Assembly (NCBI GenBank): GCA_007115705.1
Contig: QXEO01001023.1
Coordinates: forward strand, 2,145,267-2,209,266
From: Dactylis glomerata
Lineage: Eukaryota; Streptophyta; Magnoliopsida; Poales; Poaceae
DNA length: 64,000 nucleotides
Direction: 5' to 3'
A program made the translations under genes and the position numbers. Below the pieces are notes generated by a model. The model did not search any database, was not told the origin of the DNA, and was given only the letters and a program-made list of their open reading frames with translations. Every line of letters starts with the position of its first letter. Position 1 is the first letter of the stretch. Shown piece by piece: positions 35,845 to 46,900 of the stretch.

Positions 35845-37242
35845 TGATACGTCCAAAACGTATCTACTTTCCCGAACACTTTTGCTATTGTTTCTCCTCT
35901 AATTTGTGTGTTTTGAATACAACTAACACGGACTGACGCTGTTTTTAGCAGAATTGCTCTGGTGTCTCGTTTTGTGCAGAAATTCAACTTCCAGTAAAAA
36001 TTCGGGAAAAATCACCAAAAATCATATTTCACCAGAAGACCCACGGAGCCAGAATACGAGACGGAGAGGGGGCTCGAGGGGCCGTCACACATGGGCGGCG
36101 CGGCCTAGCCCTGGCCGCGCCACCCCTGTGTGAGGTGGCTCCAGGCCGCCCCTCGACCTCCCCTCTCGCCTACATATACCCCCTGACGACTTAAGATCGG
36201 GGGACGGCGTTTTTTTTCCAGATAGACTTCCGCTGCGCCGCCGCCATCAGAAACCGCGATTCGGAACCAGAAGACTCCGTTCTGGCACCCTGCCGGGACG
36301 GGGATTCGGAGGAGATCTTCATCACCATCACCACCGACGCTCCTCCATCGACCATCCATGACTCCCCCATCCATGTGTGAGTAATTCCCCCGCTGTAGGT
36401 GAGGGGATGGTAGGGATTGGATGAGATTGTTCATGTAATTTGATATGAGATTGATAGGGGATAGTGCCTAGTATCTTTATTTAGTGCCTATGACATTGTT
36501 GCAACTTGTTGTGCTTAATGCTTGTCACTTTGGGCCCGAGTGCCATGATTTCAGATCTGAACATGTTATTATTTCTATGATGATACTTGTTATTTATGGT
36601 CTTACCTACAAGTTGTATACACATATTATTGTCCGGAACCCGAGGCCCCAAAGTGACAGAAATTGGGATAACCGGAGGGGATGGCTATGATGTGAGGATC
36701 ACATGTGTTCACCGAGTGCTAATGCTTTGCTCCGGTACTTTATTAAAAGGAGTACCTTAATTACCAGTAGTTTCCCTTGAGGCCCTGCTGCAACAGGCTG
36801 GTAGGACAAAAGATGTCGTGCAAGTTTCTCCTTGTGAGCACGTATGACTATATACGGAACACATGCCTATGATTGTTTGTACTAGGATGCTTTATCATTA
36901 TTTATCTGCAATGCCCGTATCTCATTGATTTCATGAATTATCTTATCCATGCAACGCCCGTTATCCATCCCTATGCCTACAGTATTTGTTCCTACTGTTT
37001 ACAACCGTTACTTCTACTACTGCTATTTTACTACTGCTGTTACTATTTTCCTGCTGTCACTGCTATAAAACTGTTGCTACTGATAAACCGCTGCGAGTAA
37101 GACTGTTTCCAGGTGCAGCTAAATTGACAACTCATCTGTTAAGGCTTACATATATTCTTTGGCTCCCCTTGTGTCGAATCAATAAATTTGGGTAATACTT
37201 CCCTCGAAGACTGTTGCGATCCCCTATACTTGTGGGTCATCA
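35845..37242 (+). repeat. 3' LTR of the Athila-like element
   Basis: This 1398-bp partner of 27820-29216 carries the same hairpin at 36086-36132, with GGCG and CCTAG variants. It ends GGGTCATCA and is followed by CAAGT and the resumed Copia-like gag. Confidence 0.95.
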
Positions 37243-37247
37243 CAAGT

Positions 37248-37710
37248 CAAGGATCCGGCCAAGATTGTTTGCTTCAAGTGCAAAATTGAAGGGCATCATG
37301 TTAGGTCTTGCCCATTGAAGAAGAAGCATCTAAGTGAGAAGCAACAAGGGAAGCGGCCTCAAGCTCAAACTCAAGTCCTTCCTCAAGATGAAGAAAAGCT
37401 TCCTCCTAAGAAGAATCAACCCAATGCTCCCATTGTGGAGAAATCAAATGAGAAGAAAGGAAAGATAAGATCTTGCTACATATGCCGTGAGAAGGGTCAC
37501 CTTTCTTCTACTTGCTCTATTGGTAACTCATCCAACCCTATCATAATCAATGATGCTTATTCACTTTGCAAGGATAAGGTTGGAAATGTGTTTGCCAAAT
37601 TTGTTGGTACTCAAAGTGGTGTCAAGAAAAGAACCATTTGGGTTGCCAAACCTATTGTGACTAACCTCTTAGGACCCAACTTGGTTGGGGACCAACAAGC
37701 CAAAACTTGA
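37248..37710 (+). pseudogene. gag: Gag of the Copia-like element, C-terminal part with two zinc knuckles
   Basis: This is the continuation of the frame broken at 27814 once the nested element and one CAAGT copy are removed. It holds two CX2CX4HX4C knuckles, CFKCKIEGHHVRSC (from 37270) and CYICREKGHLSSTC (about 37477-37518), separated by a lysine/glutamine-rich linker. These would bind element RNA. The frame ends at TGA 37708-37710 after a TIWVAKPIVTNLLGPN segment. That block is the kind of Gag-protease boundary sequence after which pol would normally begin, but no pol follows. Confidence 0.87.
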
Positions 37711-38277
37711 TCAATAGGTGTCTAATGGAGGGCATTGGAGACTTGGCTATATCATGAAGAATTAAGGGATCTTCATTAATTATATTGTCTCAAGTCAAGT
37801 CAATTGGATTATCTTATTTCTATCATATATCCATTGTTCCTCCTTGCGGTAACATGTATTCAACTTATCTACATTGAAAGTTACTCGCCCCTTTGCATGT
37901 GTTTGGTTTTGTATCTTGCATGTGTTTGTATATGTTGTGCTCCCTACTTGCTTTATTTTGAGTAATCAATTATGTGCATGTTGGTTGCACACCATGTACG
38001 GTTGTTATTGTTGAGCCTATTGCATCTTGATCTATCTTCTTGGCTCTTGGGAGTGATTAATGGACCATCCCATTTTGGGGGAGTGATATGCTTTGGCACT
38101 TCACAATCCTAAAAATGTGTGTACATGAGGAATACCACTTAGTGTTGATATTTAAAGATTATCTAGTCTCTATGTGGTATGTCATTTTCATGAGAAATTC
38201 AAATTCTATAATGTCCATTAATCATCTTGTTGGATTCTATTTGCCTCTTGTTGGTAAAGTTTAATTTTCTAGGTTTG

Positions 38278-38356
38278 GAGACTCCATTGGTTCTACCCCG
38301 GAGACTCCGGTGGTTCTACTCCGGAGACTCCGGTGGTTCAACCCCGGAGACTCCGG
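38278..38356 (+). repeat. Internal tandem copies of the CCGGAGACTCCGG motif
   Basis: Four copies lie about 23 bp apart, joined by GGTTCTAC/GGTTCAAC spacers. Three are perfect palindromes and the first is degenerate (GGAGACTCCATTGG). They match the motif that dominates the LTR cluster at 24495-24760. Confidence 0.85.
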
Positions 38357-40713
38357 TCCCCCTCGAATTCTCCGAGCCCTATGGAAATTGACTTTAACAA
38401 CTTATTTGAAAATTGGTTTTATCACATTATGGGGGAGTATTGTGCTTTGTGCATATTACAAATCCATGAAATGTGTATATTTGAGGTTGTGTCACATAGT
38501 GTTGATATTGTAAATTATCTTGCTTCTATGTGGCATGTTTTCTCGAACAAGTTCCAATTTGCCAAATTGTTTATTGCTCTTGTTTTGGATCTTGTTTGTG
38601 AGATACTTTCTTGATAGGGTTTTCCTAAAATGTGGAATACTACATCAAAGTTGGAAAACCATTTGCTTCAAGCTATCCTAATCATTGCTTTGCGTGATTG
38701 TTTAACTATTTGAGTCTATCAAGAATATCTTTGTTTGGCATGGTGCTTAATTCTTATCCTTTTTCATATGCTCATTTGTTGTGAAGATGATCTTGGATTT
38801 ATGTGTAAACTACCACCAGAAATAACTCCATATACCTCTTCTCCTTGGAAAATTGGTAATCTATCATGTGGTATTTTTTATATTGATCATCTTCACTTTG
38901 GCTATTGCTTTTAATTGCCTTATCTCTCGCCAAGAAATGTATTTGCTTTAACTCCCATTGTCTTTCTTGACTCTTGTGATTCCATTTGATTTTGTTGAAC
39001 TTATTTTGTGTTATTTCTATGTAGGTAGATGTGATGATCCCATTTGTGTGCATTTTGTATTCAAATGCAAAATCATAAATAATGCACTAATCTTGGGGGA
39101 GCTCTCCTATATTTGTTATAACACACTCTTGTGCTTATTTCAATTGGTTTTGATTATTGTTGGAAGTCAAATCTTTTCTTTTTGCTACTTAGTGTGCCAT
39201 CATAAAAAGTGTGGAGAGTTTGGTTTGTTGTTGGAACCTTGCTCTCTTTGGGAGTTGCTTATCTCATTCCTTGTAATTTGTTTTTCACTCTTAAAATGAG
39301 ATATGTCTTTGAGCATGTGTGTTTTAGTTATCCTTTATGCTCATGGGCTTTTGCTTAGTTCACTAGTTGAACTTTGGAGTCAATCTTGTGTTGATTTGAT
39401 TCTTTGATATAATTTGGACAACCTTTTGTAGCTTCACAATTTCGTGTGCTCGCTTGTCCTTCTTGGTGTTTTGTCCAAATTGTATCTCCTTTGGCTCTTG
39501 AAAGTCTTGTGCATGCATATTTACTAAATGTATATTGTATGGCATGCTTTTGCTTTCTTTGATCTAATATATAGGAGAAACTCCATCAAATCCTAAATCG
39601 GCTAAGATGTGCATGAAATTCAATTTCATTTATATATGCACATATTTATGTGGAGTTTGTCCTATATGTTGTAGTTTCTCTAACTACTTTGGACCCAATG
39701 AGTTTGGGGACCATCTTGTACTTGAACTTTGTTTTAGGTACATGGAGATATATTGGTGCTTGTCTCAATAATAAGGATGAAGTGGTGACTAAATGATAAT
39801 TTGAGGCAAGCTAGGATTATTGAAGGACTCCTATTTACTAGATCCTACCATTGATATCTCGGTAACAAGTATCTTCTTCATGCATACTTTTCTAGTATCC
39901 AACCTTGTGTAGGTTGTTTCATGGCATGGAATATCTTTATTTGCAAATGTTGTGCTTCTTGCAAAGGTCTTAATGAAACCTCTTTATTGCAATTGTGAGT
40001 AATTTGAGATGAGTGCATATTATTGGGAACATATAAAATCATGCTCATGATTCTCCTATCCCATATATGTCAATTTAGCAATTTTATTGCATATCAATTC
40101 CTCAAGTCTCTCACATGTGCAATATGGTTGAAAGTGTAAATTTAGTACTTTCTTTTGGTATCCATCTTTGTGATACTTGTTGCTTTTCTCAAAGCATCCC
40201 AACTATCTTCTTTCCCTTGTTGATATTTGTGATGTCTTTGACTTGTTTGTGGTTGAAGTTCTTTAATATACAATAAGAAAATTTGAGCCTTTGGCCGTGC
40301 TTTAAAAGCAAAAAATCTCATTGGTATATTTATTGACTTCATTTTGGATATCATGTTCTATTCTTAGTATCTATTTTGTGTGTACATGTTTCTTTGTGAT
40401 AATTATCTTTGTGATGTTGTCTACTTAGAAACTTATACACATGAGAGATGATATCTCCTTATTTGATATCTTATTTGAACCTTATGTGTTGGGATGGAAT
40501 GCTAAGCAATTTCTTCATTGAAGACTATGTGGATGCTCTATGCTTATCCTTGTATTAGTCTTATAATATGCTTTGTCATTCATTTCTCACATTCCTTTGG
40601 TTGAGCCTTTTAATATGTTGTCCCTTGCTTGTTGCTCAACCATTTGTTTGATGCAAGTGTTAAGCTTAATTTCTTCTCTATGATCTCTTGCAAATGGTTG
40701 CGTTTTAAATGTT

Positions 40714-41010
40714 ATTGAGGGAGTGAGGATTCCATGTTGTGCAAATTGTATTCAAATGCAAACATTCCATTTTTTTTGCACGTACCTTGGGGAGCTTCCT
40801 CATTTCATTTAAAGCACCATTTTGCGGTTATCATAGTATTTGACTTCACTTGGTATCATTTTGTTTTGAATAATATTGAGGGAGTGATGATTCCATGTTT
40901 GTGCACCTTATACTTTAATTCAAATAGAATATTTTGTGCACAAACCTTGGGGAGCTTCCTCATATTATTTAGAGCACCCTTTTGGTCTTATCATCATATC
41001 TTTATTCAAT
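40714..41010 (+). repeat. Diverged tandem duplication, period about 161 bp
   Basis: Two blocks start ATTGAGGGAGTGA(G/T)GATTCC at 40714 and 40875. Both continue with a CTTGGGGAGCTTCCTCAT segment and an AGAGCACC/AAGCACC segment. The copies have diverged by substitutions and small indels. Confidence 0.75.
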
Positions 41011-41550
41011 TTGTTCTTTGGATCGATTGATTGCTCTCTTCATTTGTTGAAGTTTGTCCACCATGTGATCTTATTTTATTTGCAATCTTTGATCCTCAAT
41101 ATAGGATGATTTCCTCCGAGTTTTCATATTTGGATATGTGCATATGTTTTCAATTATACTTTTGGTTTATGCACAAATTATGGAGGAACTCTCACTATAT
41201 TGGCCTTCTAAGTTCTTTCGCCCATTTCGGCAATTGGTGCCAATGGGGGAGAAGTTTCGAGGGTTTAAAGGGAATTGGGTTTTATGCTTTGGTTTTGTTC
41301 TTAAGCATTTGCCTTTCATGCTTTGCATGGTTGAGTATATAGAGGAAACTCCACCAACAACCTTGGTTGGCAATATATGCAATGAAATCAAGATCATTCA
41401 CACGTGCATAGATTGTGGGGGAGTTTGCTCTATATATGGTGGTTTTACTAACATCACATACTTTTGTAGTATTTGATGTTAGTGCAACCATTTTGGTTCC
41501 TTAAATTCATTATATAAACCCTCTCAAAGAGATTGTCATCAATTACCAAA

Positions 41551-41561
41551 ATGGGGGAGAT
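41551..41561 (+). other. Polypurine tract of the Copia-like element
   Basis: ATGGGGGAGAT directly precedes the 3' LTR start TGAAAGAGC. Confidence 0.88.
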
Positions 41562-43971
41562 TGAAAGAGCATGGAGCCCCCATGTGTGGTTTTGGTAATT
41601 AATGACAATCCCTATGGACTAATGGTTGCATTGAGTTATATTTGTAGGACTTGTCCATAGACAATGCTTGAACCATTTGTTGGTTTCAAGGTTGTATGAA
41701 GATGGAAATAAAGAAGGTTTTGTGATGACCAAGGTGTTATTCAAGGAGTGATCTAAAGTCGGTCATAAGAGAGTTGAGCCTATATCAAGTGTGTCTTGAA
41801 GAATAAGATTGAGTGAGCTCTCATGTGAATCTTCAAGACACCATCATTGTGGAGAAAGAAGAGTTGATTCAAGAATTGATCAAGCCAAAGCGCAAGTTCA
41901 AGATGGAATCTAGAAGAGATCATATGCTTGAAACTTGCCATATATATTGTGATCATGGATAAGTGAAGATATGCTTAAAGAGTGTCTTTCCCATAGTGGT
42001 GTATGGGGGAGCAATTCGCAAGACTTCACCAAGCAAGCATGATCAAGAAAGGTGTTCCAACTTGAGGAAGACAAGACGGTCATCATCTAGATCAAGTGGA
42101 TTTTGCTCAAGGCAAAGGTATGATATTGATAGGGTTTCTTTCTTATCGGTCTCATGATGTTAGTTGAGAGACCGGGTTATAGGATTGGTAGCCGTACTAT
42201 CAAGAGGGGCTCTCGAGTGAGTAACTTAATCGCATCATTCGAAGAGAGCTCAAACCTTTGCATTCTTGGCATCATCTTTCTTGGTTCTTATTTGGCTTTT
42301 ATCCATGTGAGGTTCTAGAGCTTGTGGTTATTTCCATGACAAGCTCTAGCTCATCAAAAACGGATTTTGCATGAAACACTTATTGAGTTTTTGGTGTTTG
42401 GAGGTTTTACCGGTTCGTCTTTGAAGAGAGGTCAAACCTCTCATCATTTGGTTTTATCCTCACTTGTTGGACTATGATGTTTCTATGCATATTCTTATAG
42501 AGCTCGTTGTTGTGATTCCAACGAGCTCAAGATCATCAAAAACGGAGTCCGGACGCTCAAGTTATGGTCGTTTTGGTTTCAGCTGTTTCTGCCTTTTCTA
42601 GGGCCGGAGACTCCGGCCTCGTAGGGCCGGAGACTCCGGCCCAAAATGTGTTTTCGCTGTTTTTCGTCCGGAGATTTGGCCCGGAACCTCCGGGTACTTT
42701 TCCAGGCCAAAGACTCCGGCCCCTAGGGACCGGAGACTCCGGCCCAAGTCTCCGGACCTCAAAAACTCGAGGTGCCGCTCAGCGCAGAGATGGGGGCGGA
42801 GGCTTTTTAGCCCCTGCCCGGAGTCTCCGCCCTCCAAAGGCCGGAGACTCCGGGGTAAGTGCCCAGCAACGGCTAGTTTTCGTGGGGGACCTATAAAAGG
42901 CCCCCTTCTTCCTCCTTGGGCTGGGCTGGCTTCCTTCTCTCTCTCCTCCATTGTTGACCTTGAAGCTTTGCTCTATCTCTCAATCCCTCCAATGATTCTT
43001 GCATCTTTTTGAGGGAAAAGAGAGAGGAGATCTAGATCTATCTTTCCACCAATCAAAATCTCCTCTAAGTGAGGGGAACCTATTGGATCTAGATCTTGGA
43101 GTTCTTTGTGGATTTCCTTTGTTCTTCCTCTCATATTCCTCCATAGCATTTGTTGCTTTGGTAGAATTTGGGAGAGAAGGATTTGAGCACTTTGTGTGCT
43201 CTTGCCATTGCATTTGGTGCATCGGTTTGAGTTCTCCTCAGAGATTCGGGTAAGTGGAAGTTGTGAGCTTAATTACTCTTGGGTTCTTGGAACCCTAGAC
43301 GGCTTAGTGGCCTTTGTGGCATATTCTTGGGGCCTCCAATTAAGTTGTGGAGATTCCCCAACCTTTGTGGTGCCTTTGTGGCGATTCTTGGGAGCCTCCA
43401 ATTAAGTTGTGGAGATTGCCCCAAGCTTGTACGGGTTCGGTGACCGCCCTCAAGTGTTCCATAGTGGATCGTGGCATCTTGCTTTGTGCGAGAGCGCGAG
43501 GAGAATAAGGTGAGCCTTTGTGGCGTTTGGTGTGTAGCGTGCCTCCGCATCTTGAGGTGAGCCTTTGTAGCATTTGGTGAGCATTGTGCTACCACATCTC
43601 AAGGTGAGGCCTTTGTGGCGTTCGGAGTGCATTAAGCCGCCACACCTCTCCAACGGAGACTAGCTTCCTTTGGAAGTGAACTTCGGGATACATCTTCGTC
43701 TCCTTCGTGCCTCGGTAACTCTTATCCGAGCTCCACTACTTATGCACTTTACATTTGTGATAGCCATCGTGCTTGAAGTTATATATCGTGCTATCACCTT
43801 GCTACTTGTCTTGCTTAGCATAAGTTGTTGGTACACATAGGTGAGCCTAGTTTACTAGGTTTTGTGAGCTTGTCAAATTAAACGTTAGTTTATTTCCGCA
43901 TTTGTACAAGCCTTTCGTAAAAGTTTTAATCGCCTATTCACCCCCCTCTAGGCGACATCTGTGTCCTTTCA
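41562..43971 (+). repeat. 3' LTR of the Copia-like element
   Basis: The 2410-bp partner of 23456-25864 has the hairpin motif cluster at about 42601-42860 and a TATA box at about 42892. It ends CTTTCA at 43971 and is followed by CCCTT and the resumed satellite. Confidence 0.95.
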
Positions 43972-46900
43972 CCCTTGGGATGGCATGTTTGGTATTTTTC
44001 CTAGGTGATGCATCACTCACCATGACTCCATGCATTGTTTTTTTTTCATTTTTTTGATTTTTTCTGAATTCCCAAGGCCCCCCTTCGAGATCTAGGGTAA
44101 ACTCGCGGTGGCATCGATGTCTGCCAGGTGGGGTGGGAACCATGGTTTGGTCTAGGTTATAGGGTCCCACACCCCCAGGGGATCTCCCTGTATTTTTCCC
44201 CTATTTTTCTGGTGTGCATTTCTTGTAGCCCCAGTGCAAAATTGGATTTAAATGGATTTAGGGCAAAAAATATATTCATTATATGGCAGAAGGCCGAGAT
44301 AATTCCTAACCTCCTGGATGTGGCACCCCTGGTAGGTCCCCCACCCATTAAAATTAGGGTGGTGATGTTTTGCACACTGCCCTTGGTGGCCCCTTCACAA
44401 AAAAGCACATGTTTTGACCCCTCCGGCCACCTGAAAAATGGGAAATGCATTTTTAATGTGGAAACTGAAAAAACACAAGTTGCAAAAGTTGTTGGGAATG
44501 CAAAGATGCACATCTCCACCAAAAATTGGACCATGGTTCCATAGTTTGCTGTGGAACTTGCACAAACCATGGTCACCTGGCAATGAAGACCAAGAGAACT
44601 CCTGCCTGGAAGCACCTCTCTGTGAGATAGTCCACCTGTGAACCATTGGGATGGCATGTTTGGTATTTTTCCTAGGTGATTCATCACTCACCATGACTCC
44701 ATGCATTGTTTTTCCATTTTTTTGATTTTTTCTGAATTCCCCAGGCCCCCTTAGAGATCTAGGTCAAACTCTCGGTGCCATCGATGTCTGCCAGGTGGGG
44801 TGGGAACCATGGTTTGGTCTAGGTTCTAGGGTCCCACACCCCCAGGGGACCTCCCTGTATTTTTCCCCTATTTTTCTGGTGTGCATTTCTTGTAGCCCCA
44901 GTGCAAAATTGTATTTAAATGGATTTAGGGCAAAAAATATTCATTATATGGCAGAAGGCCGAGATAATTCCTAACCTCCTAGATGTGGCACCCCTGGTAG
45001 GTCCCCCACCCATGAAAATTAGGGTGGTGATGTTTTGCACACTGCCCTTGGTGGGCCCTTCACAAAAAAGCACCTGTTTTGACCCCTCCGGCCACCTGAA
45101 AAATGGGAAATGCATTTTTAATGTGGAAACTGAAAAAACACTGGTTGCAAAAGTTGTTGGGAATGCAAAGATGCACATCTCCACCAAAAATGGGACCATG
45201 GTTCCACAGTTTGCTGTGGAACTTGCACAAACCATGGTCACCTGGCAAGGAAGACCAAGAGAACTCCTGTCTAGAAGCACCTCTCTGTGAGATAGTCCAC
45301 CTGTAAACCCTTGGGATGGCATGTTTGGTATTTTTCCTAGGTGATGCATCACTCACCATGACTCCATGCATTGTTTTTTCCATTTTTTTGATTTTTTCTG
45401 AATTCCCAAGGCCCCCCTTTGAGATCTAGGTCAAACTCGCGGTGGCATCGATGTCTGCCAGGTGGGGTGGGAACCATGGTTTGGTCTAGGTTATAGGGTC
45501 CCACACCCCCACGGGATCTCCCTGTATTTTCCCCTATTTTTCTGGTGTGCATTTCTTGTAGCCCCAGTGCAAAATTGGATTTAAATGGATTTAGGGCAAA
45601 AAAATATTCATTATATGGCAGAAGGCCGAGATAATTCCTAACCTCCTGGATGTGGCACCCCTGGTAGGTCCCCCACCCATGAAAATTAGGGTGGTGATGT
45701 TTTGCACAATGCCCTTGGTGGCCCCTTCACAAAAAAGGACATGTTTTGACCCCTCCGGCCGCCTGAAAAATGGGAAATGCATTTTTAATGTGGAAACTGA
45801 AAAAACACTAGTTGCAAAAGTTGTTGGAAATGCAAAGATGCACATCTCCACCAAAAATTGGACCATGGTTCCATAGTTTGCTGTGGAACTTGCACAAACC
45901 ATGGTCACCTGGCAAGGAAGACCAAGAGAACTCCTGCGTGGAAGCACCTCTCTGTGAGAGAGTCCACCTGTGAACCCTTGGGATGGCATGCTTGGTATTT
46001 TTCCTAGGTGATGCATCACTCACCATGACTCCATGCATTGTTTTTTCCATTTTTTTGATTTTTTCTGAATTCCCAAGGCCCCCCTTCGAGATCTAGGCCA
46101 AACTCGCGGTGGCATCGATGTCTGCCAGGTGGGGTGGGAACCATGGTTTGGTCTAGGTTATAGGGTCCCACACCCCCAGGGGATCTCCTTGTATTTTTCC
46201 CCTATTTTTCTGGTGTGCATTTCTTGTAGCCCCATAGCAAAATTGGATTTAAATGGATTTAGGGCAAAAAATATTCATTATATGACAGAAGGCCGAGATA
46301 ATTCCTAACCTCCTGGATGTGGCACCCCTGGTAGGTCCCCCACCCATGAAAATTAGGGTGGTGATGTTTTGCACACTGCCCTTGGTGGCCCCTTCACACA
46401 AAAGCACATGTTTTGACCCCTCCGGCCACCTGAAAAATGGGAAATGCATTTTTAATGTGGAAACTGAAAAAACACTAGTTGCAAAAATTGTTGGGAATGC
46501 AAAGATGCACATCTCCACCAAAAATTGGACCATGGTTCCATAGTTTGCTGTGGAACTTGCACAAACCGTGGTCACCTGGCAAGGAAGACCAAGAGAACTC
46601 CTGCCTGGAAGCACCTCTCTGTGAGAGAGAGTCCACCTGTGAACCCTTGGGATGGCATATTTCGTATTTTTCCTAGGTGATGCATCACTCACCATGACTC
46701 CATGCATTTTTTTCCATTTTTTTTTGATTTTTTCTGAATTCCCTAGGCCCCCCTTCGAGATCTAGGTCAAACTCGCGGTGGCATCGATGTCTGCCAGGTG
46801 GGATGGGAACCATGGTTTGGTCTAGGTTGTAGGGTCCCACACCCCCAGGGGACCTCCCTGTATTTTTTCCCTATTTTTCTGGTGTGCATTTCTTGTAGCC

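Larger units (their letters stand above)
27820..37242 (+). mobile_element. Athila-like Ty3/Gypsy element, non-autonomous, nested in the Copia-like gag
   Basis: The LTRs (27820-29216 and 35845-37242) start TGATACGTCC and end GGGTCATCA. They are flanked by a perfect CAAGT duplication (27815-27819 and 37243-37247). The tRNA-Asp primer site TGGCGCCGTTGCCGGGGA and the large Gag with Athila-type protease motif DLGAGVSVMP support an Athila-like assignment. After protease there is no RT, RNase H or integrase. Instead a promoter-like GC module and a separate 3' ORF are found. About 13 differences separate the LTRs over 1.4 kb. The LTR start resembles abundant Triticeae Gypsy families, but I do not assign a family name. 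Confidence 0.93.
37711..41550 (+). other. 3.85-kb non-coding internal region of the Copia-like element
   Basis: This is AT-rich sequence with no protease, integrase or RT similarity in any frame. It contains four CCGGAGACTCCGG-type copies (38278-38356). Several TGGGGGAG polypurine-like tracts occur at about 38076, 38430, 39094, 41244 and 41415, before the real one at 41552, and there is a diverged tandem duplication at 40714-41010. It occupies the place where pol should be. Confidence 0.75.
23456..43971 (+). mobile_element. Copia-like LTR retrotransposon, gag only (non-autonomous), carrying a nested element
   Basis: The LTRs (23456-25864 and 41562-43971) begin TGAAAGAGC and end CTTTCA. The 5-bp target duplication is CCCTT (23451-23455 and 43972-43976). 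A tRNA-Met-type primer site and a terminal polypurine tract are present. The only coding content is a gag gene split by the nested Athila-like element. No protease, integrase, RT or RNase H can be found in the remaining internal sequence. Removing the nested element leaves about 11.1 kb. The Gag N-terminus resembles the UBN2/DUF4219 type of Copia elements, hence the Copia call. The family name is not certain. By eye the LTRs differ at about 17 positions in 2.4 kb. It would depend on enzymes from a relative. Confidence 0.92.

Noticed and set aside
38799..41491. Short frames in the AT-rich internal region of the Copia-like element.
   Set aside because: None shows retrotransposon or other domain motifs, and lengths are as expected by chance.
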